In this document: positions 36,501 to 43,716 of the stretch, piece after piece
How positions within the stretch are numbered: the first letter of the stretch is position 1
Layout of the letters: each line of letters begins with the position of its first letter
Origin: Amphiura filiformis
Taxonomy: Eukaryota > Echinodermata > Ophiuroidea > Amphilepidida > Amphiuridae
DNA: 64,000 nt
Direction: 5' to 3'
NCBI RefSeq assembly: GCF_039555335.1
Contig: NC_092642.1
Span: 23,789,262 to 23,853,261, forward strand
Made by a program: the position numbers and the translations under genes
Notes under the pieces: generated by a model
The model's input: only the letters and a program-made list of their open reading frames with translations
The model's database searches: none
What the model was told of the DNA's origin: nothing

Positions 36501-39500
36501 AGGTCAGTTACTATGGTCAAAAGGTGTTTTTTTGGCCATATACATTAATTATCTTGTTGTGTGTTCCTTTTAATTTCTTTCCTCTAGTTAAACTTTTATG
36601 CTGAACTGTTTAGTTTCAGCCAAAGATACTAGACCCAAAGATAACCAACTCCGCAATGTTAATGTGTCGCTCATGGAGGGCAAAAGTATGTACCTCCTGT
36701 TTATTGCCCAGTAAACTTCAATTTGAAGTATGTGCTTGTTTGCTTTGTGCTTGTAATGCATTGTAATGATAATGTGCGCCAACTGCCACCAAGTGCTACA
36801 AAACAAAATCTTTGTGACACTCAGGCTTAAAGATGATGTGCTGATAAAATGCTGCAAGTACACTTATGGTCTTTTTGGTCTCAAGCATGACAAACCAATA
36901 TGGCAGTTTTACCATAGCATCACACATAGAACAATTCTGAGTTGTTTCTCTTTGGTACTAATCTCTTTGATTTCAGTAAAGGCAAACACATCCAGATGCA
37001 TGGGTTTGAAGATCAACCATGAAAACTTTATAAAGAATAAATATGTTCACCTGAAGTATGATTGAGTATAACTGCAAATAAAATTATGACTGTGCAATTA
37101 AAAATAACAAATGAACATACACTTATACATTTCTGTATCATGCATTATCTATCTGCATATACCATATATATTGGTGTATAATTTTTCACAGAAGGGGTAA
37201 GAAAGGTCGCAATGACAACTGTCCGACAGTTCCGAACCAGCCCAGCGAAGCATCGGCGCATTTCTTCTTTGAATTGGCCAAGACCATCCTAACCAAGGCG
37301 GGTGGTAACAGCAGTACGTCCTTGTTCACGCAAGCATCAGCTAACGCCAATCATACAGGCCCACATAGAGGTCTACATCTGTGTGCTTTTGAGATTGGGT
37401 TGTATGCTCTTAGACTGCATAATGCAGTGACACCAAACTGGTTGTCAAGGACTTACTCATCTCATGTATCCTGGATTACAGGTAAGGTCATTGTACTATC
37501 TATCATCAGTATGAGTCACATTGCCAATGGCACAGTTCATTAACCTCCACTTAATAATCAATGCTCAAAATTTGACCTCAAGTTGTGGTGAATGAGTTTT
37601 TGTACTCAACATAATTAATGCTCTGCGTGCTAGCCATGCGCTTCAACAGAAAAAGTTGGAAGTTTTGAAATATTTTCTCAAAATATCAAGCGCTATCTTA
37701 ATAACTACTGAATAAATACTAAGCTGATTCCAAATATGGTCATGAAAATTTACATTTCTGAAATTTTTTTAATTTAAAAAAAATTTTTGGAACATGTCGT
37801 CTGCAGTCGACACCCGTGTGAAGAGAGTTAAAGGTCATTGTATAAATGTACAAAATATTGGGGTTAAAGAACAGTGGCTTGACAGATGAGCATGTTGTAG
37901 ACCCTAGCACATGCAGCATTTGCTTATTGCTTGTGAGGTGGAAATTATAATCTGGGACCGACTAATAAAGACTAGTTTGCATCTGACGTCAGGGAGCGGT
38001 GTGATTGTTTGACAGGATGTCAGACATAAACTAGTATTTTGAATTTGGTCTCGGATTATAGTGGAACTTTGCTTGTTTGCCACTGTTTCTCATACCATTT
38101 GGTCCTCTTGTCATGGTTTAGGTTTTATGGTTGGAGTTTAAGGGAAGAGTTAAGAGAAGTGTACAATTAGGGTTAGTTTTATGAGAAGTAATATGATAAT
38201 AGGAACATGTTTATAAGGGTAGGGAAAGGACAAAGCGACACATGAATAAATTTGAATAGGTTCATTCTACCATGGGGTGTGAAAGGGTGTGAGTTTGAAC
38301 CCCAGTATTGCTATCGTGTTGTGCTCAAAAACTGAATTTTTACTCCATCGCTGAGCAATGAGCGGTTGATACTTTACCAATGAATTAGCGCTTTTTTCCC
38401 AAAGCAACAAAAAGCAGGCTTCAATTGCTCGTCGCTCAGCGATTAAGTATAAAATAAGCTTTAGGCAAGGCACTTAACTTTATTGTCTCTCTCTCTCTCC
38501 ACCCAGGTCAAGCCATGGAGATTGGTAGTGCAGCGGTAACTCTACTAGTAGATACATGGGAAGGTCACCTGACGCCAGCAGAAGCAGCTTCGCTAGCTGA
38601 CCGAGCCTCTAGAGGGCGTGATCCTAACATGGTGCAAGCTGCAGCAGAGTTAGCGTTATCTTGTCTTAGGCACGCCCACGCATTAAATCCGACAGAGGTC
38701 AACAGAGCACTTATGCAGGTAATGTTTTTTAAGTCAGTAAAAAATAAGTCCTACATATGCTGCATTCTGTTAACGCTTGCCAACTGTGTCATAACAATAT
38801 GGTTAGGGTCAAAACCTGATGTGCATGATTGCAAAACTTAGGCAAGGATTCTGGAGTACTCATGTACTATAATATAAGACATTCTGGATTACTAATATAC
38901 TATTATAAGGCAATTGCTTGGGCAAATGAAGTAATATGTAGGGTAATTGCGTTACAAATCGTAACTAGTAATAGAAGATTTGGAACGGTATGTGATCGAG
39001 CATAGCAACTGTCAATCAAAAGCTGTCTGACAGTCCTGAAAATCAATCAGTCTCACTGTCTATAGACCTTTTCAAATCAAGTTCGGAAAACCGCAGTATC
39101 AAATTGGTGCACAATGAATCAAGCGGAATCACATACCCTTTTGAGTGAAAATACAACATATTTAGCCAAAATCATTGTGAGTAATCTCAAGAGAAATATT
39201 TTCTTAAGGTATTGAACTAACACTTCCACTATTTGGCACTTCACAATGTGACAGTAAAAGAAAGAAAGATACAAATGTTTGTCGTCTGAGGCACATTTGA
39301 TTTGGTCTTCGTGTGGTCTTCGCAATATAAATATAAATCTCTTGCACAAGCCATACCCAATGCTTGACTGTGTCTTTCACGCAGATTTAATAGTTGCGTT
39401 TGCGTTAGCATCGATGACACAGAATTGAAAACGAGGTCATCCATAACAAACTTCGGAAAACTTCGATTTGAAAAGGTCTATTGAAATAGTACACAAGCAT

Positions 39501-42197
39501 TACCGTTACTTCACTTTTTATATGTGCATTGAATACAAGTATTATGGCCCTGACTATAACCTTATTTATCTGGTTGATTCAAAGAGGACAAAACCCAAAC
39601 CCAACTCTGCCATGTATTCGCGACGTTCATGCAGTGCAAAATAATGTATTTCTGCATTATTTTGTAATTCGTCTGGCAAACTTTGATTTGAAGTACATGC
39701 TTGTTTATGTTCAGTGTATAAAGCATCATGCCGATAGCGCACAAAGCACTATATGCAAATCTTTGTACTGCTCAAGCTTAAAGATGCAAATTATTGTTCT
39801 CTTTTGGCCTGTTCTCTTTGTGATTACACATTTGCTAATACATATTTTGTACTTTTGTTTTGCAGTGCAAAGAACAAGACAACCCAATGTTAGAGAAGGC
39901 ATGTCTTGCCGTTGAAAGCGCCGGCAAACGAGGGGACGTCTACCCGGATGTATTATTTAACGTGGCTAGGCAATGGGAGTGGTTGCATGATAATGTGTTT
40001 GGTAGCAGATCATCTCATCACAGTCATGTGGCTGAGAGTAACGGAGAGGCACAGGTGTCTCAGAACTCACCGACCACAGAGGGTAACCAGGTGGTGCCCT
40101 ACTCATGCAGTATGAACACTGTATCGGTTGCCAATAGTATAGGAGGACATCCAGTAATGATGCCATATGTAGCAGCACCTAGAGTCCCACATACAATACC
40201 ATTACCAGTATATCATGCAGGATATCAGGATTATATACCAGTTGATCCATATATGGCAGGGAATGGCCAGCCTGGTTTCCATGGTTATGCTGCTGCTCCT
40301 ATCAACGGTGGACACGGACCCATCCCACTACCCGGTCCAGGTCGACGACCTGTCACTCACAGACAATCCTTACCCCCGAACTCGCACGGCATGCATTGGA
40401 ATTTACCCCATCAGTGTCCACCATACCATGCTGCTTGCCCGTACATTTCAAACTCTCCTTCTCCCGGAGTACCATTACCTGTCAGACCTTTACCGGCACA
40501 AGGCGTGCCCCTTCCACATGCACCTATGGGTCAGTACCCTCGTGCATTACCACCAACTGCTGTGCATACTAGGGCTATGCCTTCCATAGTTGCGCAAGCA
40601 CCGGCACCGTCACTTCCTCACATGGCACAGCCCATACAGCAGCAACAGCAGCAGCAGCAACCACCGGGGCTATTTTATTTAGATGCGGCGTACAGGGTCG
40701 GAATGTTAGCAGTAGATACCCTTGCACGGAGGGTTCATGATGAACGGACTCAGTCGAGATTCTCGCCTAATCCACCTTATGGAGAGGAGATCAAGTGGTT
40801 ACTAGAAATATCAAAGAGACTAGGTAAGTATCAATGTATCATCATGTGGGTACAAGGAAGTCATATGTGATGTAATCAAGCAAAATAAGTCTGATGTCGA
40901 TCAAAATCAAAATTCAGTTTTCAATCTCATTATATGAGCCATTCTCAGAGCTTTATTTTGCTGAAAACCCCATCATAATTAGACTTACAATTCCAGAGAT
41001 ATGACCATTTTAGTGTTGCTCAGAACAATAAAATACAAAGGAAGTTATATCTCAAAATCAATATTCCGGACATCCGACTAATTTTGCTTGATCGCATCAC
41101 ATACTAATAGCTGCCTTTTGACATTTAAAATTTGTAGCACTGTGAAGGCATGAAGTCCTGAAGATAATGAGACTTAAAATGCTTCCAGGTGCAACTTGAG
41201 TAACCTGATGTACAATCTCTAACTCCAATACCTCATGAGATCAACATGTGTCTGAGTAAAGGTCTGCTCATGCTTCACTGCATCTGCATTGTGGTGAGTT
41301 GCATTACTCACATTGCAGTCTCTTCCCAAAATACTGCTTCGTTTTAATTCCTTGTAATAAGATTCGTAGTGCGTTGCATTGAGTTACGGCAGAAAATGAT
41401 TGATGTATTGGTAACGCAACACATATGTAGTGAAGCATGAACAGAAGTAAGATATTTTTACAAATTAGGCTTCTTTATAGCGCTATTGAGTGTGGCTGTA
41501 GCTAAATGTCAGGCAGGTAAAATTTCTGTCGTGCTGGTAATATTTATGAGTGACTGCCTGACTGACTAGTAGCCCCAAAATAGTTAAAGTACACCCGTGG
41601 CACTAACCCCTTTATATGTGGATTACAAACCGGTTTCCTCAGACAAATCCACATGAAGATGAGATTGTGTGAAGCTATAGAACAAATTGTTTGAATCTAC
41701 TATCCATACTGACCATGTAACTAACATACATCTTAATCGTACCTTAAAATTGATATCGCTTTCATTTTCCCCTCTAGGAGCCAGTTATCTTCAGCAGTTC
41801 TGTGCGTATTGCTAAATGTAGTTGTCAGCCCATTTGTTCTACATACAATAGCATGGGAGGCAGCGCACCACCTTGCAACATCCAACCACTCCCCTATTCA
41901 GGCTAATCTCCGCTCCCCGTACTGAGCCCCATCGTCCAGAAGTGTGTGCAGATGTACATCCAATGTATCCATCAACGCATGTACCACATTACGCCACCGG
42001 AGTACGACGACTTCATCAATGTCGTGCAGAGTGCGCAGAAAGCGTTCATGATGGCGCCTGGAGGGATGACGCAATTCAACGACTTCTTGCAGTCACTGAG
42101 ACGGCTGCGGCCCTGCAAGCGTGATTTATGGACACGGTTGGCGTCAAGTTTGTCGCCAGGAAATATCTTTGAGCATTCAACTTCCACCTCGCATTGA
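15390..42197 (+). CDS. ZSWIM8: ZSWIM8 orthologue, SWIM-zinc-finger Cullin-RING substrate receptor (17 exons, N-terminus missing)
   Basis: Joined exons: 15390-15534, 16092-16186, 18943-19223, 19861-20063, 20545-20746, 21283-22545, 23629-23769, 28432-28605, 30100-30286, 32639-32868, 33608-34277, 35112-35337, 36398-36502, 37192-37481, 38507-38718, 39866-40823, 41778-42197. All borders are GT..AG and phases agree across every junction, giving about 1,934 codons. The translation follows recalled vertebrate ZSWIM8 along its length: the HIPFEVVEKVYPPVPE block, a SWIM finger, GAPDPTAGPSA, LRPLRGREPEGVWNLLSIVR, the GMASIDSSAPETTS block, the LCAFEIGLYAL block, CKEQDNPMLEKAC, and a C-terminal YDDF..QFND block. 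Family knowledge: ZSWIM8/EBAX-1 binds Elongin B/C and a Cullin, and ubiquitinates Argonaute in target-directed microRNA decay. The visible part starts mid-codon, so one or more upstream exons are missing. Breaks: TGA at 21427-21429 and two frame shifts in the last exon. Identity is very sure; intactness is not. Confidence 0.95.
16092..16186 (+). CDS. ZSWIM8: ZSWIM8 exon 'B'
   Basis: Acceptor ttgttcag and donor gtaaga flank a 95-base exon reading (R)LYSCLANGSPDEFQKGEHM then VKSKAVKEVLQI(G). It continues exon A in phase. The LYSCLANGS core is a signature of ZSWIM8 between the N-terminal block and the SWIM finger. Confidence 0.93.
16620..16807. mobile_element. Foldback MITE, family 1 (GGGCTATTCCAGTTG ends)
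   Basis: A 188-bp inverted repeat starting gggctattccagttgcaatc and ending aactggaatagccca. The arms carry 'ccttaatcttccacac' and its reverse complement. It is one of about twelve copies or partial copies of the same palindromic family in this window, all from 15 kb onward. It lies in the ZSWIM8 intron after exon B. Confidence 0.85.
16913..17117. mobile_element. Foldback MITE, family 1 (diverged)
   Basis: It begins with tgggctaataaaatccattt and ends attttaactggaacagccag. Internal 'gacatgacca' and 'ggtcatgtctgccata' are inverted. Diverged but clearly the same family as 16620-16807, and about 100 bp downstream of it. Confidence 0.75.
17729..17914. mobile_element. Foldback MITE, family 1
   Basis: The left end is agttgaaatccatacacccc followed by ctatggaagatatgacctt; the right end is ggatttcaactgtgatagcc. 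Palindromic, about 186 bp, in the ZSWIM8 intron before exon C. Confidence 0.82.
18045..18305 (+). mobile_element. tRNA-derived SINE in ZSWIM8 intron
   Basis: A-box region ttagctcatatttgataagg, then gtgttcgact; B box gtgggttcaaaccctggcag. The body continues through ggagctgatcctgtacagtg to tctaaatcattgcgcctttt. tRNA arms do not pair well enough for a functional tRNA. Confidence 0.65.
18943..19223 (+). CDS. ZSWIM8: ZSWIM8 exon 'C': SWIM zinc finger
   Basis: This exon encodes (G)FHLSGTVVPTQ, then the SWIM finger with ligands in the CxC..CxH pattern (CTCSSLSKWCCH, about residues 120-131 of the partial product), then the RAPVSESLSRLHRDQLQKFA block shared across ZSWIM proteins. The KWC.HVVALCL form is typical of ZSWIM8 rather than ZSWIM4/5/6. 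All four zinc ligands are present. Acceptor cag at 18940-18942; donor gtaggt at 19224. Confidence 0.96.
19861..20063 (+). CDS. ZSWIM8: ZSWIM8 exon 'D'
   Basis: Acceptor ttgtacag and donor gtaagc. It encodes ILPTAQRLLDELLSSQ, INTVCGAPDPTAGPSA and the LDENILHENIKKTL stretch, ending in PSPIVF with a split Ser codon. The GAPDPTAG motif is highly conserved in ZSWIM8. No internal stop. Confidence 0.94.
20400..20466. mobile_element. Foldback MITE, family 3 (right-end fragment)
   Basis: Actcaaaatcaatataacgg, then acattagactcatttccctt and gaccacatcacatat match the right ends at 63967 and 41106. It is a fragment in the ZSWIM8 intron before exon E. Confidence 0.6.
20545..20746 (+). CDS. ZSWIM8: ZSWIM8 exon 'E'
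   Basis: Acceptor tccacag and donor gttagt. It encodes DVNSLYLSS, the very conserved LRPLRGREPEGVWNLLSIVR and MYRRRDTNAISLLKILTEEC. The phase joins exon D through a split Ser codon. The open frame continues past the donor to 20917, but that part has no resemblance to ZSWIM8 and is intron. Confidence 0.95.
21283..22545 (+). CDS. ZSWIM8: ZSWIM8 exon 'F': conserved helical part plus acidic/Ser-rich disordered region; contains in-frame TGA
   Basis: A 1,263-base exon (421 codons) bounded by tctcgcag and gtgaga. It starts IVIWWFNTRTSALHS and continues through ACASMLDEVVTLW, a TGA stop at 21427-21429, then LAALDPAISPHEQDEIEAEL, FAGFKPGIEACMMDW and GVTYS, all conserved with ZSWIM8. Vertebrates have Arg at the stop position; CGA to TGA is one CpG transition. 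The rest is Ser, Asp, Glu and Gly rich low complexity with a Gly run near 21550-21572, ending in a conserved DEYQVYFYD..NPFAGIK segment. Only this one stop interrupts the exon. Confidence 0.93.
22857..22972 (-). mobile_element. tRNA-like SINE head (minus strand), intron after exon F
   Basis: The reverse complement has ctgcatagcagccgagcttg and a B box in agagttcaattcctggcggt. It lies in ZSWIM8 intron sequence. A plus-strand open frame across it has no resemblance to a protein. Confidence 0.5.
23629..23769 (+). CDS. ZSWIM8: ZSWIM8 exon 'G'
   Basis: Acceptor ttccacag and donor gtaagt. It encodes IMFSRAEALHAHGYTKHACQ and LAIQLAEEMLANPPALDVPP. This matches the ACAEALHAHGYS..LAQDLLANPPDL block of vertebrate ZSWIM8, a helical repeat-like region. 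Phase 0 on both sides. The following intron (23770-28431) holds the 4-kb foldback element. Confidence 0.94.
24350..24810. repeat. ~161-bp tandem units in the foldback arm
   Basis: The string caaatccaagatggccgccg starts at about 24359, 24520 and 24682, each followed by 'gattt.cag/aac', a T-rich stretch, 'gagccttcataataggctct' and 'gctgagttg'. The same units appear inverted at about 27370-27830. The core AAGATGGC resembles a YY1-type site. Confidence 0.8.
25370..25765 (+). pseudogene. Left-arm mirrored fragment of transposon ORF (plus strand)
   Basis: A plus-strand reading gives LCVDLFTKKLNAYRACGVW, then after stops WRSFKRHTVLVKHWELRDRL, TQIVEFTSALSDPFANDITY, QQACWLQHVNHTQLKLDDVM and NVCLAEPKKLLFRHVDGFDP. 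The same protein is read on the minus strand from the right arm. The YxxACW..HVNHTQ segment is shared by both copies. I do not recognise the family name. Stops and frame changes mark it as decayed. Confidence 0.6.
25890..26880 (-). pseudogene. Decayed minus-strand ORF of the foldback element (right arm plus centre)
   Basis: Read on the minus strand from about 26880 down to 25890: DLFTKKTKCVWCMRGVDLKH, then RDRLTQIVEFTSALSDPFAN, HVNHTQ-like, NVCLAE, MDSIIFTKH, then into the centre with SDYYYAVGVVKSSNLKDLLN, NEQIFQKNLAQRLSKKIKDT, HIDHLEEHKEFCELI and KTASEKTADLNHSILSHGSH, ending about 25895. Several stops and frame shifts occur. A C-x2-C motif near the start hints at zinc binding. The unmirrored centre suggests this strand is the original and the left arm an inverted copy. 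No function is assigned. Confidence 0.55.
28432..28605 (+). CDS. ZSWIM8: ZSWIM8 exon 'H'
   Basis: Acceptor tcttatcacag and donor gtaagt. It encodes a basic start ARKKHIHQQS, then TLAKAAFLCSVLSEQ, HDLAFKMGLFGLEIPRQPAS and TKALE. This corresponds to the TLSKAAFLLTVLSERPEHHN region in vertebrates. It is short, and all 58 codons are open. Confidence 0.94.
29197..29552. mobile_element. MITE with TTAAAGGCCTATTCAGTGAT ends
   Basis: The left end ttaaaggcctattcagtgat and the right end atcactgaatggtctttaa are inverted, with TTAA/TTTAA at the borders. Located in the ZSWIM8 intron between exons H and I. Confidence 0.78.
30100..30286 (+). CDS. ZSWIM8: ZSWIM8 exon 'I'
   Basis: Acceptor ttcttgcag, donor gtaccc (a weaker donor). 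It encodes VKLANQEIDLVALLKRIPLG, then LSAIRERADQLRNGT, LPLSLASYIFDALCMP. Similar to VKLAYQESEVAALLKKIPLG in vertebrates. The open frame runs on past the donor into a MITE at 30391, which is intron sequence. Confidence 0.93.
30391..30677. mobile_element. Foldback MITE, family 1 (long variant)
   Basis: It begins tgggctattccagttaaaat and ends ttaaatggaatagccca, with 'cttccacag' motifs repeated four times inside. At 287 bp it is longer than other copies, as if one arm segment were duplicated. It lies 105 bp after the donor of exon I, and the exon's open frame runs into it. Confidence 0.82.
30723..30931. mobile_element. Foldback MITE, family 2 (TTAACCC..GGGCACTAC ends, ATTGGTTAC core)
   Basis: The left end ttaaccctgtcaaaaaatgg and the right end cccataaggttaac are diverged inverted termini. 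Inside are ctaattggttaattacatga and ctgattggctcaatgcatga, with 'taaccaat' complements. The same layout recurs at 32905, 45424 and 46531. Located in the intron after exon I. Confidence 0.7.
32076..32325. mobile_element. MITE with TGGTTTCATACTTTC ends
   Basis: The left part tggtttcatactttcctgct and the right part ggcagaaagtatgaaaccac are inverted. Internal 'cgctctgacgtatcagagc' is a smaller hairpin. In the intron before exon J. Confidence 0.75.
32639..32868 (+). CDS. ZSWIM8: ZSWIM8 exon 'J'
   Basis: Acceptor tttctgtag and donor gtaagc. It encodes (A)QIASLNRQQARSV, KLGFEAAVGALALKANVSES, LLCEGTRRQRGDLATTLLVT and YKDDQPKLRK. The LGFEAAV..LLCEGTRR core is nearly identical to vertebrate ZSWIM8. Confidence 0.95.
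32905..33123. mobile_element. Foldback MITE, family 2
   Basis: It contains cacgattggttaatgacatg, gtaaccaatcaaaatagagc, ctgattggctcaatatatga, and ends gtagtgcccatggggttaag. The left end is shortened. It lies shortly after the donor of exon J. Confidence 0.75.
33608..34277 (+). CDS. ZSWIM8: ZSWIM8 exon 'K': Ser/Gly/His-rich disordered region
   Basis: Acceptor tgctttag, donor gttagt. It begins ILDALLDKQGPKMHKT, matching the conserved helix after YKDDQ, then becomes low-complexity: Ser/Pro clusters, GGVDSHKSGPTRPGGHNSPS, and an Ala/Gly run coded by gct/ggt repeats near 34100-34155. It ends WGRMYGRHPRKSK(G), which leads into the conserved GMASIDSS block. Confidence 0.9.
35112..35337 (+). CDS. ZSWIM8: ZSWIM8 exon 'L'
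   Basis: Acceptor tctgaacag and donor gtaggt. It encodes (G)MASIDSSAPETTSSDNSP, TLGRRVPPGGWGR, and a long Ser/Gly stretch SGSSGNSSDSISSSSSAER. The ASIDSSAPETTS motif is a hallmark of ZSWIM8. It ends with a split Ser codon. Confidence 0.94.
36398..36502 (+). CDS. ZSWIM8: ZSWIM8 exon 'M'
   Basis: Acceptor atttcag and donor gtcagt. A 105-base exon reading (S)PAGQGAAIIRINPSAAVNV and GGEESRSSTPSSKGN(R). Sequence resemblance to vertebrates is weak here, but phase fits exactly between the flanking conserved exons and no stop occurs. It could be alternatively spliced because its length is a multiple of three. Confidence 0.8.
36620..36845 (+). repeat. Interspersed repeat, copy 1
   Basis: Shares with 39590-39790 the order 'acccaaa..ccaactc', 'tttgaagtatgtgcttgttt', 'aatctttgt' and 'ggcttaaagatg' / 'agcttaaagatg'. 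Type unknown; non-coding. Confidence 0.5.
37192..37481 (+). CDS. ZSWIM8: ZSWIM8 exon 'N'
   Basis: Acceptor tttttcacag and donor gtaagg. It encodes a basic stretch RRGKKGRNDN, then NQPSEASAHFFFELAKTIL, KAGGNSSTSLFTQ, GPHRGLHLCAFEIGLYALRL and PNWLSRTYSSHVSWIT(G). This is among the best conserved parts of ZSWIM8. Confidence 0.95.
37565..37840 (+). repeat. Interspersed repeat, uninterrupted copy
   Basis: Inverted relative of 13520-14012, without the palindromic insert. Landmarks: aatattttctcaaaatatca, gctgattccaaatatggtca, and gtctgcagtcgacacccgtg. It lies in the ZSWIM8 intron after exon N. Confidence 0.62.
37943..38061. mobile_element. Short MITE with TATAATCTGGGACC ends
   Basis: The left part attataatctgggaccgact and the right part tttggtctcggattata are inverted; 'actagtttgcatctgacgtc' and 'gatgtcagacataaactagt' pair inside. 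About 119 bp, in the intron before exon O. Confidence 0.72.
38205..38506 (+). mobile_element. SINE abutting exon O, tail overlaps its splice acceptor
   Basis: A B-box-like tgagtttgaaccccagtatt is followed by gctatcgtgttgtgctc and, after an inserted palindrome (38325-38460), by the tail taggcaaggcacttaacttt, attgtctctctctctctcca and cccag. Tails of this form ('aaggcactta..ctctctccacccag') are recalled from invertebrate SINEs. The final AG is the acceptor of exon O. Confidence 0.55.
38325..38460. mobile_element. Small palindromic insert inside the SINE
   Basis: The left part ctccatcgctgagcaatgag and the right part gctcgtcgctcagcgattaa are inverted with mismatches. It separates the SINE head from its tail. 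Confidence 0.5.
38507..38718 (+). CDS. ZSWIM8: ZSWIM8 exon 'O'
   Basis: The acceptor tract is ctctctctctctccacccag and the donor gtaatg. It encodes (G)QAMEIGSAAVTLLVDTWE, GHLTPAEAASLADRASRGRD and AELALSCLRHAHALNPTEVN. Highly similar to vertebrate ZSWIM8. The acceptor tract looks like the tail of a SINE that abuts the exon. Confidence 0.95.
39059..39483. mobile_element. MITE with AGACCTTTTCAAATC ends
   Basis: The left part tatagaccttttcaaatcaa, gttcggaaaac, and the right part cttcggaaaacttcgatttg, aaaaggtcta are inverted. About 425 bp, in the intron before exon P. Confidence 0.75.
39590..39790 (+). repeat. Interspersed repeat, copy 2
   Basis: Relative of 36620-36845 (tttgaagtacatgcttgttt, ctcaagcttaaagatg). 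It also has a local hairpin gcaaaataatgtatttctgc, attattttgtaatt. In the intron before exon P. Confidence 0.5.
39866..40823 (+). CDS. ZSWIM8: ZSWIM8 exon 'P': conserved start, Pro/His/Gln-rich middle
   Basis: Acceptor gttttgcag and donor gtaagt. It starts CKEQDNPMLEKACLAVESAG, then GDVYPDVLFNVARQWEWLHD as in vertebrates. The middle is Pro, His, Gly and Tyr rich with an eight-residue polyQ coded by CAG/CAA at about 40637-40660. It ends with the conserved LDAAYRVGMLAVDTLARRVH and PPYGEEIKWLLEISKRL. A 336-codon open frame spans it, and no break was seen. Confidence 0.94.
40863..41106. mobile_element. Foldback MITE, family 3 (ATGTGATGTGATCAAGCAAAA ends)
   Basis: The left end atatgtgatgtaatcaagca (then aaataagtctgatgtc) is inverted relative to the right end cttgatcgcatcacatac. 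Internal 'caatattccggacatccgac' is shared with copies at 54551, 63711 and a fragment at 20400. In the intron after exon P. Confidence 0.78.
41778..42197 (+). CDS. ZSWIM8: ZSWIM8 terminal exon 'Q' (two apparent frameshifts)
   Basis: Acceptor ccctctag; the start encodes (G)ASYLQQFCA, matching vertebrate LGVNYVHQFC. That frame stops at TAA 41813-41815. From about 41818 the next frame gives VVVSPFVLHTIAWEAAHHL and IQANLRSP, again matching, up to TGA 41932-41934. From about 41933 the third frame gives LSPIVQKCVQMYIQ, then HQRMYHITPPEYDDFINVVQ, MTQFNDFLQSLRRL and the stop TGA at 42195-42197. Each junction fits one missing base, and the residue count matches the vertebrate protein across both. Either sequence errors or genuine damage. 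Confidence 0.88.
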
Positions 42198-43716
42198 TGT
42201 TGTTAAAGGCTGGTGTGTGTAGGGTAGTTAAAATAAGAGATTGCTGAATTGTTTTGCCCTGTGAGCCAAATAATACTGTGCCAACTTATGTGAAGGCCAT
42301 TTTTGTCTAAATATTAATGGCTAGATGATCTTGCAGCATTTTTAGACAAAAATTCATGCTACATGCGGGACAACTTATGAAGTTAGAATATGTCCTAGCC
42401 CAGAAGTCACCACCCTGGGGTCTCCACCCCACCGACTTCAGATTAGCTTGAGCCAGCGACTTTTAAGTTTGTCTGTCATTGTACTCAATGTGCATCTCTC
42501 ATTCAGGCTTATAACTGATATAGTTGAGATTGGGCAATTCTAATTGAAATCCATACACCCCCTATGGAAGACATGACCTTATATAAGCTGCCACACAGGG
42601 AATGTGAATCTCAAATAGAGTTACCTGAATGGGTGACTCCATTTAAAATTACACCCCCAGTGTGGGAGATTAAGATCATTTCTTCAGTGTATAGGGTGTA
42701 TGGATTTCTATTATTGGAATGGCTAATGAAAGATATAACTAAGTGAGTGTTAAAGAAAGCTGTAATTAAAATGATTGTGTGAATTTTACCACTTTTGGAG
42801 ATGAAATGAATTTGAATTGTATTTAAGATGTTTTTTCAAGCGGTTTTGATGATCAAGTATTATAACAATTGTTTTTAGCTTGTCTTTGTTTCTCATTATT
42901 GTGGTTAAAATTGACAGTGATATGGAGTGGAATTTTAGATTGTTGTGTTGCCATAACAATGTTGTAATTGCAATTTCCGGGCTTTGTTAAAGCTATTATA
43001 GGCTCATAATGATGCAGGCTCGACAAATCTAGAAAATGTTTCTATATTTTGCAATTTGTCAATTTTTAATTGTTACTCTAGTTTTTACCTCGCTGAGTCC
43101 AAGCTTCTTTATTTTGACCTCTACAGAACATGAATGTATGTGTGCATTGTTATTATTGCGCTGGTTACTTGGAAAGCGAAAATGTAGCTTGAAATTTTTC
43201 ACTTTTTCGTTATTTCAATTCTCTGCACATTACATGGTTTAAAGTGCAGAGGGAAAATTGAGATAGATAACTAATATTGGGTTTCTATACCAGAAGTCAG
43301 TTTGTACGAAATTACCCTGTCATTGCATCCGATTATCCTGGAACAACCTGTAGCATATGTACACTCTGCTAATCTGTGTGTGGAATGCTAACAGGTGCAT
43401 TGTTACAACCCGCATATTGTATTATGGGAAGGAATTTCAGAAACCCAGGGATCCCTTACATTTAAACATACATGTTCTTCGAAACAGTACAGCTATTACA
43501 TAGTACAAATTGTGGCTAGTTGCATTACAACATTGATTATTGGCATAACAAGCAATATAAACCAGATTGTTTGCATGGCTGCTAAAAAAGGTGATTCTGT
43601 GTGATACTGCAGTTCATCATTTATAATTAACAGTTGAGTTCTTGCATTTCAACATAAAATGATTTTTCCTTATTGGTATGTACAGTTCTGAATAGAGATA
43701 TGCCTATGTATAGTCA
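42198..43716 (+). other. ZSWIM8 3' UTR and flank (extent unknown)
   Basis: Follows the ZSWIM8 stop. AT-rich with long T-runs as in a 3' UTR; one MITE at 42531-42726. I cannot place the polyadenylation site. Confidence 0.45.
42531..42726. mobile_element. Foldback MITE, family 1
   Basis: The left end is tgggcaattctaattgaaat, then ccatacaccccctatggaag; the right end is gtatggatttctattattgg. Palindromic. It lies about 330 bp after the ZSWIM8 stop codon, so it may be part of the 3' UTR. Confidence 0.8.

Noticed and set aside
40215..40589. 124-codon open frame in the +1 frame of exon P
   Set aside because: A shadow of the Pro/His-rich ZSWIM8 coding sequence.
41805..41828. A GT..AG stretch of about 24 bases (gtattgctaaatg..gtcag) in the last exon that could be a tiny intron
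   Set aside because: Far below the minimum intron size for animals, and removing it does not leave the expected number of residues compared with vertebrate ZSWIM8.
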